Positions 25,488 through 34,084 of a stretch of DNA of 64,000 nt are shown here, piece after piece. Where the stretch lies: NCBI GenBank assembly GCA_030834905.1, contig JAUQWZ010000003.1, positions 124,001-188,000 of the forward strand, in the 5' to 3' direction. Below the pieces are notes generated by a model, which was given only the letters and a program-made list of their open reading frames with translations, did no database searches and was not told the origin of the DNA. Made by a program: the position numbers and the translations under genes. This DNA comes from Aggregatilineales bacterium. Its GTDB lineage: Bacteria; Chloroflexota; Anaerolineae; Aggregatilineales; Phototrophicaceae. Positions within the stretch are counted from its first letter, which is position 1; each line of letters begins with the position of its first letter.

Positions 25488-25514
25488 CTAAAAAAGGCGG
25501 CTGTGCGCCGCCTT
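25488..25514 (-). terminator. Intrinsic terminator after rplI
   Basis: Read leftward, AAGGCGGC-gcaca-GCCGCC leads into six T. It separates rplI from the following leftward rodZ-like gene. Confidence 0.85.
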
Positions 25515-25538
25515 CGTGTTTTGTAAGATGCGCGCCAA

Positions 25539-26201
25539 CTAACCGGCTGCGTTCTGCTGTTCTTCATCCGGCTCAACCGCAGCCGCTTCGCTAACAGCCT
25601 CTTCGACGACTTCCGCGGCAGCTTCCACCGGTGTTTCGACGACTTCAACGGCGGTTTCCTCAGCCTGCGCGGCGACTTCTACCGACGCTTCGACTGCGTC
25701 AGCGGCGGCTTCCTCAGCCTGAGGCGCTTCAAGCCCACGCATATAGCTGGCGTATTCTTCTTCGCGGACGATAATCACCTTGAGCAGCGGAGAAATCTCA
25801 GTGCCCAACCGCACCGGCACTTCGTGCGTGCCCACTTCACGCAGCGAGGTCTGGCTGACGCGGCGGCGGTTGATGTCGATACCCGTCTTGGTATTCAGCG
25901 CGTCGGCGATTTCGCTGGTCGTCACCGAGCCAAACAGCTTACCGGTGGGCGAGGCGCGGCGACCGAAGACCAGTTCAACGCCGTCGATCTGGCGCGCCAG
26001 GTCGTTCAAACGGTTGTCGAGTTCCGCCTTACGGAAGCTCGCCTGATTGCGTAAACGTTCAGCCTGCTTCAAGGAGCCGGGCGTTGCCTTCACCGCCAGC
26101 TTCTTGGGAATCAGCCAGTTGCGGGCGAAGCCATCTGCCACGTCCACCACTTCGCCGGCTACCCCGTGTTTGTATACGTCCGACAGCAAAATAACCTTCA
26201 T
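25539..26201 (-). CDS. rplI: Large-subunit ribosomal protein bL9 with acidic extension
   Basis: bL9 is a two-domain protein at the base of the L1 stalk. The N-domain begins MKVILLSDVYKHGVAGEVV and contains the family signature GFARNWLIPKKLA; the connecting helix and C-domain (LFGSVTTSEIADAL) follow normally to about residue 150. The last 70 residues are extra: an Ala/Glu/Val-rich acidic tail with repeated EVVE/EAAAE steps, probably helical or disordered. The start at 26201, preceded by AGGAAGGG, is chosen over a longer frame because it gives the standard N-terminus. Monocistronic, with its own terminator. Confidence 0.93.
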   Translation of the reverse strand: MKVILLSDVYKHGVAGEVVDVADGFARNWLIPKKLAVKATPGSLKQAERLRNQASFRKAELDNRLNDLARQIDGVELVFGRRASPTGKLFGSVTTSEIADALNTKTGIDINRRRVSQTSLREVGTHEVPVRLGTEISPLLKVIIVREEEYASYMRGLEAPQAEEAAADAVEASVEVAAQAEETAVEVVETPVEAAAEVVEEAVSEAAAVEPDEEQQNAAG

Positions 26202-26401
26202 GGTCAGCGCCCTTCCTAACAGCAAGATCGCGTCTCCGCGATCCAAATTCTCTTTCATTACCAAAGTAGCGCGATTATAAACGTGGCGAAGGCGGATTCC
26301 AAGTGTCAATGCGCGGCGGGATACAGCGCCGGTGGCAGTAAATCGACATGACGCTGAAGCGGCGGCTTGTATTGTCGCTTCAGCTTCTTATAATTCATGA
26401 A

Positions 26402-28303
26402 ATGATACAAAATCCAACCCGCCCCGTAAAACCCTATCACACAATCATCGCCCTGCTGCTGGCATTCTTCGGCTTTGCCATGAGCGCCGGAATCAGCCGG
26501 GGCGTGTTTGAACGCCTGCCCCATCTCGAAGACGAGATCGCCTATCTGTACGAGGCGAAGATCATCGCCGGGGGAAACTTCGTCATCGAATCGCCGCAGC
26601 CGCGACAGGCATACTGGCAGCCGTTCGTGGTCGATTCGGCGGGACAGCGCTTCGGCAAATATACCCCCGGCTGGCCCGCGCAGCTTGCGGCTGGCGTGCT
26701 GCTGGGGCAGGCATGGGTGATCAACGCCTTCTTCTCGGCGCTGACGGTGGCACTGGTCTACCGCCTGGGGCGCGAGATTTACAGCCCGGATGTGGGCGTT
26801 TTCGCCGCCGGTCTGACCGCGTTTTCGCCGATGGCGCTGCTGCTTAGCGGCACTTTGATGGGGCACACGGCGGCGCTGTTTGCGCTGATGCTGTTCATTT
26901 ACGCCTACTGGCGGCTTGAGCGCGGGAAGCACCGGCTGCGCTGGGTGCTGGTGGCGGGAATCGCGCTGGGGCTGCTGGTGACCAATCGCCCGCTGACGGC
27001 GCTTGGCGCGTCAGCGCCGTTTATCGCCTGGAGTGGGGTGCGCCTGCTGCGGGCGCTGCTGGCGTCATTCAAAGTAGGGGCGCAGCATATCGATCTGGTC
27101 GAGGATTCGACTGATGCCGCAAGGGCGCAGCGTGCTGCGCCCCTACCAGGCGCTGCCGATAATGCGCGTACCCGTGTGCTGCTGCATACCCTTTCGCCGC
27201 TGGCGCTGCTGAGCCTGATCGCGCTGGTGATGAGCCTGTCGATCCCGCTGTTCAACTATCAGGCGACGGGCGACGCTTCGCGAAACCTGTATACCCTCGT
27301 CTGGTCATATGATCGCCTCGGCTATGGTGAAGGCTACGGGCGCAACGGACACACGCTCGAAAAGGGCGTTCGCCACATGCGTTTCGATTTGTCGCTGATG
27401 GCGGCGGATCTGTTCGGCTGGCAGTTGCAGCCGCTGACCAACGAGAATACCGCGCCGGATACGCCGCTGTACACCGAACTGACGTTTGAATCCGACTACT
27501 GGACGCAAACGGGCGTAAGCTGGCTGCTGCTGCCGTTTGGCTTGATCGTCGCCTACGGGCGAAAATCGCTGCGGGTCGCCTTCTGGCTGCTGCTGGGGTT
27601 CGTCTGGCTGGCGCTGCCATTCCTGACGCGCGACATCAACCACATTCGCGATCCGCAGATCGCCTGGATCATCGTTATCGGCTTAATGCTGTGGCTGGTC
27701 GCGCCGCTGCTGGTGCTGCGCGACCGGGTGCATGTGTGGACGTGGCTGCTGATAAGCGTCGCGCTGGCGCTGATCATCGTCCAGCTCACCTATTGGATCG
27801 GATCGCAGCGCTACAGCACGCGCTATTACTTCGAGAGCCTGCCCGCGCTGGCGCTGATCAGCGCCCTGCCAATTGCGTGGCTGTGCAATTCGCAGAATCG
27901 CCTGCGCATCAGCGGCATCCGTCCGGTGGTGTACGTGGTATTCGCGGCGCTGCTGGTCTACAGCCTGTTTTTCTACAGCCTGCCGCGCATTTCGGTGCTG
28001 CGCGGCTATAACCTGATCAACCGGCAGATCATCGAGGCAGTCGAGGGGCGGCGAGAAGGCGACAGCCCGGTGCTGGTCATCATCACCGGCGACGACGTGC
28101 GCTGGCGCAGCTACGGCGCGCTGATGGCGATGACCAGTCCGTATCTGGACAGCCCGATTGTGGCGGCGCGGGTATCCGCCGCTATCTCTCGTGACGCGAT
28201 TATCGAGCGCTTCCCCGGCTGGCAGATCATCGACATGCAGGCGCAGGAAAACACCTCGTGGTTCGTGGACGAAGGACCGCCGGAAGGCGTAGGAGTCGGG
28301 TGA
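26402..28303 (+). CDS. Polytopic membrane glycosyltransferase, ArnT/PMT-like
   Basis: A 633-residue protein with about 11-12 membrane helices and an early acidic loop (LPHLEDEIAYLYEAKIIAGG) resembling the catalytic loop of GT-C enzymes (dolichyl- or undecaprenyl-phosphate sugar transferases). After the helices there is a short extracytoplasmic C-domain. The ATG at 26402 puts the first helix near the N-terminus. A 73-bp inverted repeat element (27074-27146) is read in frame as a soluble insert between helices. The donor and acceptor cannot be assigned. Confidence 0.75.
   Translation: MIQNPTRPVKPYHTIIALLLAFFGFAMSAGISRGVFERLPHLEDEIAYLYEAKIIAGGNFVIESPQPRQAYWQPFVVDSAGQRFGKYTPGWPAQLAAGVLLGQAWVINAFFSALTVALVYRLGREIYSPDVGVFAAGLTAFSPMALLLSGTLMGHTAALFALMLFIYAYWRLERGKHRLRWVLVAGIALGLLVTNRPLTALGASAPFIAWSGVRLLRALLASFKVGAQHIDLVEDSTDAARAQRAAPLPGAADNARTRVLLHTLSPLALLSLIALVMSLSIPLFNYQATGDASRNLYTLVWSYDRLGYGEGYGRNGHTLEKGVRHMRFDLSLMAADLFGWQLQPLTNENTAPDTPLYTELTFESDYWTQTGVSWLLLPFGLIVAYGRKSLRVAFWLLLGFVWLALPFLTRDINHIRDPQIAWIIVIGLMLWLVAPLLVLRDRVHVWTWLLISVALALIIVQLTYWIGSQRYSTRYYFESLPALALISALPIAWLCNSQNRLRISGIRPVVYVVFAALLVYSLFFYSLPRISVLRGYNLINRQIIEAVEGRREGDSPVLVIITGDDVRWRSYGALMAMTSPYLDSPIVAARVSAAISRDAIIERFPGWQIIDMQAQENTSWFVDEGPPEGVGVG
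27074..27146. repeat. 73-bp inverted-pair (REPIN-like) element, in frame inside a gene
   Basis: The outer arms GTAGGGGCGCAGC (27074-27086) and GCTGCGCCCCTAC (27134-27146) are exact 13-bp inverted repeats. The inner right unit is a full palindrome, the inner left unit is decayed. It encodes about 24 residues within the membrane protein. Confidence 0.85.
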
Positions 28304-28370
28304 AGTCAGACCGTTTCCGCCCCTCGCTGCCTATCGCTGGCATCGCGCCTCAGTCGATGTAAATCTGGCG

Positions 28371-28376
28371 TATAAT
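28371..28376 (+). promoter_or_regulatory. -10 element for the first Uma2 gene
   Basis: TATAAT preceded by TGGCG and followed by a leader of about 25 bases before the start at 28407. No convincing -35. Confidence 0.45.
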
Positions 28377-28406
28377 GAGAAACAAGGAATTGATTGGAGC
28401 TTAGCG

Positions 28407-28961
28407 ATGGCTGTAGCAGAACGGCGCTATACGGCTGAAGAATTCTGGGAGATTGCCGCCCTTCCCGAAAACGAACATCGCCGCCTCGAACTCGAAGATG
28501 GAGCCATTGTTGACATGGGCGAATCCAGACCAATCAATACGATTATTGCGGGACGAGTGCTTTACTTCATCAATGCTTTTGTTATTCCGCGTGATTTGGG
28601 TTATGTGACGGGCGCGGATGGCGGCTTTAAGCTGTCCAACGGCAATGTGCGCCTGCCTGATGTTGGCTTCATATCGAAGCAGCGCCTGTCTGCCATTCCT
28701 AAGAAATTCAGAATCGCGCCTGATCTGGCGGTTGAAGTGGTATCCAATCGAGAAGATATTCTGAAGAAGGTGTATGAATACCTTGATTCAGGCACTCGGC
28801 TGGTGTGGGCAGTCTATGCGGAAGATAAAACCGTCATCGTCTTCCAGTTTGATGAAGCAGGCGGTCTGCGTGGTCAGCGTCTTGACGTGAAAGGCACGCT
28901 CGACGGCGGTGACGTGCTGCCGGGTTTCACGCTGCCAGTAAACGATATTTTTCCTGAATAG
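28407..28961 (+). CDS. Uma2-family (DUF820) putative nuclease, copy 1
   Basis: A 184-residue PD-(D/E)xK-fold protein of the Uma2 family. The characteristic parts are YTAEEFWEIAALPENEHR at the start, NVRLPDVGFISKQR (the acidic D of the core) and DLAVEVVSNRED (E-x-V core strand), followed by DSGTRLVWAVY. Family members abound in Cyanobacteria and Chloroflexi; biochemical roles are mostly unproven. A second copy starts 49 bp downstream, and the last 63 bp of the two genes are nearly identical although the rest has diverged. Confidence 0.9.
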   Translation: MAVAERRYTAEEFWEIAALPENEHRRLELEDGAIVDMGESRPINTIIAGRVLYFINAFVIPRDLGYVTGADGGFKLSNGNVRLPDVGFISKQRLSAIPKKFRIAPDLAVEVVSNREDILKKVYEYLDSGTRLVWAVYAEDKTVIVFQFDEAGGLRGQRLDVKGTLDGGDVLPGFTLPVNDIFPE

Positions 28962-29010
28962 AGTATTCCTGGATGCTGTATTTGTGAGAGGGATGATGTG
29001 GAGAGAATGA

Positions 29011-29559
29011 ATGGCTGTCAAAAAGCATTTAGCCACTTACTCTGAGTATGATCAGCTTGTCTCCGCGTATCCTGATCGTCGCTTTGCGCTGCTTCACGGG
29101 GAGATCATCGAAGTGTCGCCATCCAGACCTCACAGCAGAATCGCAAGTTTTCTACACGGTCAATTGTTTATATTTCATCAGGGCTATCACGTAGGCGAGC
29201 TGCATATTGAGCTGCGCTACAAAATACCGAACGACGATCATAACGCCATGATTCCCGACCTTTCCTTCATTGAGGACCCGACGGGTTTAGGGGAAGATAC
29301 TCGTCCTATTCCTCGGATGCCGGATTTCGCGGTTGAGATTAAGTCACCTGATAACAGCTATCAGGAACAGCGCGCGAAAGCCGCTTACTACATTTCGAAT
29401 GGCAGCCGATTGGTGTGGCTGGTATTTCCAGAGCGACGACAGATTGAGGTATATCGCCCTGACTCGCCAGTTGAAATATTGGGAATAAACGGCGTTCTCG
29501 ACGGCGGTGACGTGCTGCCGGGTTTCACGCTGCCGGTAAGCGATGTTTTTCCTGAATAG
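29011..29559 (+). CDS. Uma2-family (DUF820) putative nuclease, copy 2
   Basis: A 182-residue Uma2 protein. Recognisable parts are RFALLHGEIIEVSPSRPHS, MIPDLSFIED (core acid), DFAVEIKSPDNSYQEQRAK (E-x-K core) and NGSRLVWLVFPERR. The E-x-K form is the canonical nuclease motif, whereas copy 1 has E-x-V. The final 63 bp match copy 1 at 60 of 63 positions, pointing to recent exchange. It lies in the same orientation as copy 1 and may be cotranscribed with it. Confidence 0.9.
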   Translation: MAVKKHLATYSEYDQLVSAYPDRRFALLHGEIIEVSPSRPHSRIASFLHGQLFIFHQGYHVGELHIELRYKIPNDDHNAMIPDLSFIEDPTGLGEDTRPIPRMPDFAVEIKSPDNSYQEQRAKAAYYISNGSRLVWLVFPERRQIEVYRPDSPVEILGINGVLDGGDVLPGFTLPVSDVFPE

Positions 29560-29573
29560 CATCGCGCCGGAAG

Positions 29574-29957
29574 CTATTCATTCTTCTGCCCGTAAGCTGC
29601 CTTCAACTCCGCCCAATCCTCTGAATCGATCATCCCTTTGGCGACCGGAATTTGCCGCGCATACCCCGCCTGACTAACGTACAGCCTGCCGTTTACCAGC
29701 GCGATATCATTCTGAGACTGAAGGGCATAAGTTCGCGTCAGCGGCGGGATCAAGCCGTGCAGCACCAGCCGATCCGGCTCAATCGTCAGCAGCGGGCGGC
29801 TGCGCAGCAGGAAGGCGATCAGCAGCAGCACCGAGCCGAGGATCAGCAGAAACCAGGAAGGTGAAGCCGTGGTGAACGAAGCCAAGCCGATGAAAAAATT
29901 GATGCCGCCGATGCCAAGCACGCCGTTGATGAAATTCTGACTGTAGTGAAGGGTCAT
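29574..29957 (-). CDS. Small membrane protein with PH-like domain
   Basis: The 127-residue product has two membrane helices near the N-terminus (INFFIGLASF and WFLLILGSVLLLIAFLL) followed by a short beta-rich domain (LLTIEPDRLVLHGLIPPL). This is the arrangement of small bacterial PH-domain or YdbS-like proteins. The ATG at 29957 places the helices directly after the start; a longer frame upstream has no membrane-protein character. Function unknown. It is divergent from the ArsA gene and convergent with the Uma2 pair. Confidence 0.6.
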   Translation of the reverse strand: MTLHYSQNFINGVLGIGGINFFIGLASFTTASPSWFLLILGSVLLLIAFLLRSRPLLTIEPDRLVLHGLIPPLTRTYALQSQNDIALVNGRLYVSQAGYARQIPVAKGMIDSEDWAELKAAYGQKNE

Positions 29958-30075
29958 ATTCTGAATATCCTGTTGAACACAATGCCAGCGCCATTCGTAG
30001 TGTAGGGTAACTCGCAACCCCGTCTCTATGGTACTCGTATAGTACCTCAGACGCGGAAACGGCGGCTGTAACGTG

Positions 30076-30081
30076 TATAAT
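30076..30081 (+). promoter_or_regulatory. -10 element for the ArsA-UbiB operon
   Basis: TATAAT about 54 bp before the ATG at 30135, in the context GTGTATAATG. No clear -35. Confidence 0.45.
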
Positions 30082-30134
30082 GAGAGAACAGACGGTCTAG
30101 CCGACCCGACGTTCAGAGAGAGAAAACGGAAGCT

Positions 30135-31313
30135 ATGCGTGTAATTGTGCACACTGGCAAGGGCGGCGTGGGCAAGACCAGCGTTTCGGCGGCAACGGCG
30201 CTGCGCTGCGCGGAGATGGGCTTGAAGACGATTGTCATCAGCACCGACACCGCCCACAGCCTGGGCGATTCGCTGGAGCGTGAAATCGGTCCTGAGCCGG
30301 TCGAAATCTACCCGAATTTGTGGGCGCAGGAGGTGGACGCCCGCTATTCGATGGACAAGTACTGGGGAAGAATCCAGCGTTATCTGGCGTCACTGTTCAG
30401 CAAGCAGGGCGTGGATGACATCGTAGCGGAAGAAGTGACGATTCTGCCCGGTCTGGAAGAAGGCGCGCATCTGCTGTGGATTAACCAGTATGTCGAGCAG
30501 GGACAGTTTGACGTGCTGATCGTGGACGCCGCGCCAACGGCGGAAACGCTGCGCCTGCTCAGCCTGCCAGATGTCACCCGCTGGTGGTTTGAGCGTATCA
30601 TCTCAATAGCGCAGGGCGCGACCAAGCTGCTGCGCCCGATTGGCAAATTTCTGGGACGCGATCAGAGTTCGGTTCCTGAGGACAATGCCTGGCAGGAAGT
30701 GCGGGTGCTGTTTGACACGCTCGATAAGGTGCGCGACCTGCTGGCAGACCCGGAACTGAGCAGCATCCGGCTGGTCGTTAACCCGGAGAAGATGGTCATC
30801 AAAGAGACGCAGCGCACCTATACCTACCTCAACCTGTACGGCTACGCGACCGATGCCATCATCTGCAACCGCATTATCCCGGATGAAGTCAACGATCCGT
30901 ACTTCGCCATGTGGAAGACCAACCAGCAGGAAAACATCGCCTTCATCGGCGAGGCGTTTGGCAGCCTGCCGCTGATGAAAGCGCCGCTGTTTGGCGGCGA
31001 GGTCAGCGGCATTGAAGGGCTGCGGCGGCTGGGGCAGGCGCTGTACGGCGACAACAACCCGGCGGAGAAGATGTTTGACGGGCAAACGCACCGCATTGAG
31101 AGCCTCAGCAACGACGGCTATGTGCTGCGCGTGCCGCTGCCGTTTGCCAGCAAACAGGATCTGGACATTTATCGTTCGCGCGACGAGCTGACGCTGCGTG
31201 TGGGACCCTATCGTCGCAATATCGTCCTGCCGTATGCTTTATGGGATCTGGAAATAGCTGATGCCCGATTTGAAGAATCAACCCTCAACATCCAGTTCAG
31301 CAAGCAGCCATGA
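30135..31313 (+). CDS. ArsA/Get3-family ATPase with HSP20-like C-terminal domain
   Basis: A P-loop ATPase of the ArsA/Get3 class, 392 residues. The deviant Walker A is GKGGVGKTS at residues 8-16 with the signature lysine; switch regions follow in ISTDTAHSLGDSL and LIVDAAPTAETLRLLSLP. Around residue 310 onward the chain becomes beta-rich (YVLRVPLPFASKQDLDIY, then GPYRRNIVLP), matching the HSP20-like domain fused to many bacterial ArsA proteins. No arsenite pump or regulator is nearby and the Get3 client-binding region is short, so the role is probably not arsenic export. The end overlaps the UbiB-like gene by 53 bases. Confidence 0.9.
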   Translation: MRVIVHTGKGGVGKTSVSAATALRCAEMGLKTIVISTDTAHSLGDSLEREIGPEPVEIYPNLWAQEVDARYSMDKYWGRIQRYLASLFSKQGVDDIVAEEVTILPGLEEGAHLLWINQYVEQGQFDVLIVDAAPTAETLRLLSLPDVTRWWFERIISIAQGATKLLRPIGKFLGRDQSSVPEDNAWQEVRVLFDTLDKVRDLLADPELSSIRLVVNPEKMVIKETQRTYTYLNLYGYATDAIICNRIIPDEVNDPYFAMWKTNQQENIAFIGEAFGSLPLMKAPLFGGEVSGIEGLRRLGQALYGDNNPAEKMFDGQTHRIESLSNDGYVLRVPLPFASKQDLDIYRSRDELTLRVGPYRRNIVLPYALWDLEIADARFEESTLNIQFSKQP

Positions 31314-33219
31314 AGAGGCGGCGCTGAACGGTCTTTACGACCCGGCGGTGGCTGAGGAGACGCATTTGGAAGAACCGCTGGTCGTGGTGACGGCAGCGCC
31401 TGCCGAAGCGCCAGCAGTTGGCTCGCGGGAAGAACGCGCCCGCGAGCACGCCAGGGTGCGGGAGATCGCCAGCGAACGCCCGCGTTCACTGCGGATGCAG
31501 CACCGCTTCCTGCGCGTGGTGTTCAAGTTCGGCTGGCTGTTCGCCCAGCTTCTGTTCTGGCATCTGTTTTTGCAGCGCTTCTTCCCGAAATGGGTCGAGC
31601 GCGGCAATGTGAACCGCTGGCGCGGCTATGCCCGTTCTTTCCGCCTGTTCGCCATCGAAATGGGCGGGCTGATGATCAAAGCCGGTCAGTTCGTCTCGAC
31701 CCGCAGCGATATTCTGCCGCCAGAGGTGACCAAAGAACTTGCCACCCTGCGCGATGAAGTGCCGGGAGTGTCCAGCGAACGGATTCGCGCCATCATCGAA
31801 GAGGATCTCGGCTCGATCCCCGCCCGCTTCAGCCAGTTTGACGACGAAGCGGTGGCGGCGGCGTCGCTGGGACAGGTGCATCGGGCGCGGCTGCACAACG
31901 GCGACCGGGTGGTGGTCAAAGTGCTGCGCCCCGGCATCATCGAAATCTGCCGCACCGATCTGGCGGCGATCAACGTTGTCGCCCGGGCTGCCATGCGCTT
32001 CGGCTTTATCTCGCGGCGTATGGACGCGGTGGCGCTGGTGGACGAATTCGGGCGCGTGCTGCTGGAAGAACTGTCCTACGAGCACGAAGCCCGCAACGCC
32101 GCCCGCTTTGCCGAGATGTTCAAAGACGACCTGGGCGTCTACATACCCAGGATTTACACCGAACATTCCACCGACCGCGTCCTGACGATGGAAGACGTGA
32201 CGACCATCAAGCTGGATGATTACGCCGGACTCGAAGCTGCTGGAATCAGCCGCCGCGCCGTTGCCAAGCGGCTGATGAACACCTATCTGCGGCAGGTGTT
32301 TGACGAACGTTTCTTCCATGCCGACCCGCATCCGGGCAACCTGTTCGTCTACCCGCTGCCGGAGGACAACATTAACGGCGCCTACGCCGAAGTGGATAAC
32401 GGCGGCGGCAGACCGTTCTATCTGATCTTTATCGACTTTGGCATGACTGGCACGCTGACTCCCGAGATCGCGCAGGGGTTGATCGGCACGCTGACGGCGG
32501 TGATCACGCGCGACTCGCGCAAGATGATCGAAAGCTACACTCAGTTGGGCTTTCTGCTGCCGGGCACCGATATCGACCGTCTGGAAGAAGCCACCCGCAC
32601 CGTCTTTGACGAGGTGTGGGGCTTGACCATGGAGCAGATGAGCGACATCAGCTATGACCGGATGGCGGAGATCGGCAGGGAGTTCAACGATCTGCTGTTC
32701 TCAATGCCGTTCCAGGTGCCGCAGGACTTCATCTATCTGGGGCGGACAGTGAGCATTCTCGGCGGGCTGTGTACCTCGCTTGACCCCAGCTTTAACCCCT
32801 GGAACGAGATGCAGCCTTACACACAGAAGCTGATGACCTCGCGCAATGGGCTGATGAGCGAACTACCCGCTGGCAGTATTCTCGGCTTGCCGGTGCTTCA
32901 GGACTTGTTCAGCGGCAGCGGCGCTAAGGTGCTGCTCAACGTCGGGCAGTCGCTGCTGGGGCGCGGGTCGTCCGCCAACAGTGTCATGCAGCGGATTGAA
33001 AGCGGCGATCTCAAGCTGCGGGTCGAGCCGTCGCCGTCGTTCAAGCGCCAGCTTGCGCGCATTGAAGGACAGGAACGCAGGACGACCCGCGCCATCGTCT
33101 TTGGCAGCTTCCTGATCGCCTCGACCGTTTTTTACGTCAACGGCGACATCGTGCCCGCCGTCATTGGTTTTGTCCTGTCGGGCATTTCGTATCTGGGCAT
33201 GATGTTCAGCGGCGAGTAG
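31261..33219 (+). CDS. UbiB/ABC1-family atypical kinase-like protein
   Basis: A 652-residue member of the ABC1/ADCK/UbiB family. The diagnostic KAGQFVSTRSDILP (KxGQ) lies near residue 140, the Ala-rich nucleotide loop AAASLGQVHRA near 200, the catalytic region HADPHPGN near 354 and DFGMTG near 393. Two hydrophobic segments at the C-terminus anchor it in the membrane. The family supports quinone or lipid metabolism by an uncertain ATPase activity. The first 80 residues are low-complexity. The start lies inside the ArsA gene (53-base overlap), implying coupled expression. The stop codon TAG is formed by the GTAGGG head of a palindromic repeat, so the C-terminus may have been trimmed by repeat insertion. 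Confidence 0.9.
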   Translation: MPDLKNQPSTSSSASSHEEAALNGLYDPAVAEETHLEEPLVVVTAAPAEAPAVGSREERAREHARVREIASERPRSLRMQHRFLRVVFKFGWLFAQLLFWHLFLQRFFPKWVERGNVNRWRGYARSFRLFAIEMGGLMIKAGQFVSTRSDILPPEVTKELATLRDEVPGVSSERIRAIIEEDLGSIPARFSQFDDEAVAAASLGQVHRARLHNGDRVVVKVLRPGIIEICRTDLAAINVVARAAMRFGFISRRMDAVALVDEFGRVLLEELSYEHEARNAARFAEMFKDDLGVYIPRIYTEHSTDRVLTMEDVTTIKLDDYAGLEAAGISRRAVAKRLMNTYLRQVFDERFFHADPHPGNLFVYPLPEDNINGAYAEVDNGGGRPFYLIFIDFGMTGTLTPEIAQGLIGTLTAVITRDSRKMIESYTQLGFLLPGTDIDRLEEATRTVFDEVWGLTMEQMSDISYDRMAEIGREFNDLLFSMPFQVPQDFIYLGRTVSILGGLCTSLDPSFNPWNEMQPYTQKLMTSRNGLMSELPAGSILGLPVLQDLFSGSGAKVLLNVGQSLLGRGSSANSVMQRIESGDLKLRVEPSPSFKRQLARIEGQERRTTRAIVFGSFLIASTVFYVNGDIVPAVIGFVLSGISYLGMMFSGE

Positions 33220-33292
33220 GGACACGACACCGTCGTGTCCGGCTGTGATGTTGTGAGATTAGCAAACGGACACGACAATGTCGTGTCCCTAC
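33216..33292. repeat. 77-bp inverted-pair (REPIN-like) element
   Basis: Left unit GTAGGGACACGAC (33216-33228) continues as a palindrome to 33240; the right unit is a palindrome ending GTCGTGTCCCTAC (33280-33292). The outer 13-bp arms are exact complements. The left end supplies the stop codon of the UbiB-like gene, and the right end runs up to the start of the next gene. Confidence 0.9.
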
Positions 33293-33307
33293 AACAGAGA
33301 AACCGTA

Positions 33308-34030
33308 ATGAACGCCGAATTTATGTCGAGGGTCTACCAAACGTGGGCGGAACATTTCCAACTGCCGCCAGAATGTTTTTCAAAGCCGGGCACGACCATC
33401 TATGCCAATGACAGGCGATCAGCCGAAAGCGCGATTGTGCTCTGGCAGCTTGGCGAGCAGGTGGTCGTAGAACTCACCCCGGAATGGCAGGAACAGGTCG
33501 GACAGATCGCGGCGTCGTTTCCAGAAGACCATCGCCTCAGCCTGGACGATCTCAGACGCGCCTGGGGCGATATTGAGCATTCTCATATGCCTCTCTACGC
33601 GCTGGATGCGGCGCTGTTTCGCCCTTTTGCCGTCCCTCCGCCGTACACACTGCGCCAGCTTACGCCGGACGATCAGCCGGCATTTGATGATTTTCTGGCA
33701 CAGTGTTCCGAAAGCGATCAGGATGAAGGGGATGTGAGCATTGACCACCTGCTGGCGATTGGCGCGTTCGATAAATCGCGGATCGCTGCCGCAAGCAGTG
33801 TCTTCGTCTGGCGCGGCTTTATGGAACCGGGCATTCTGACTGATCCGGCGTATCGCGGAAAGGGACTCGGCAAAGCGCTGATCAGCGCCTGCTCGGAGTA
33901 CTATCTCGGCGGCGAGCGATTGGTCAGCTATCGCCACGATGCCAGCAATCTCGGCTCGCAGCGGATTGCGGAGAGTTTGGGCTTTTCGCATTGCACAAAT
34001 GCTGTTATGGTAGAGAAGCCGGGGATATAA
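33308..34030 (+). CDS. GNAT-type acetyltransferase
   Basis: 240 residues with a C-terminal GNAT domain: FMEPGILTDPAYRGKGLGKAL contains the acetyl-CoA pyrophosphate loop (R/Q-x-x-G-x-G/A as YRGKGLGK), followed by YRHDASNLGSQRIAESLGF. The N-terminal half is less typical. ATG at 33308 is chosen because a frame opening at 33278 would begin inside the palindromic repeat; AGAGAAA provides a weak ribosome site. Substrate unknown. It is followed closely by rpmB in the same direction. Confidence 0.8.
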   Translation: MNAEFMSRVYQTWAEHFQLPPECFSKPGTTIYANDRRSAESAIVLWQLGEQVVVELTPEWQEQVGQIAASFPEDHRLSLDDLRRAWGDIEHSHMPLYALDAALFRPFAVPPPYTLRQLTPDDQPAFDDFLAQCSESDQDEGDVSIDHLLAIGAFDKSRIAAASSVFVWRGFMEPGILTDPAYRGKGLGKALISACSEYYLGGERLVSYRHDASNLGSQRIAESLGFSHCTNAVMVEKPGI

Positions 34031-34084
34031 AATCGCCAGCTAAGGCTGCCCCAAAGGCAGGAAAATAATCAACAGGAAAAGATG

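Noticed and set aside
28407..29559. Uma2 pair as a toxin-antitoxin or defence module
   Set aside because: Both genes belong to the same family, with no antitoxin-like partner or defence neighbour; tandem duplication explains the arrangement.
30135..31313. Arsenic resistance operon
   Set aside because: The ATPase is ArsA-like, but no arsenite permease, reductase or ArsR gene is near and the partner gene is UbiB-like.
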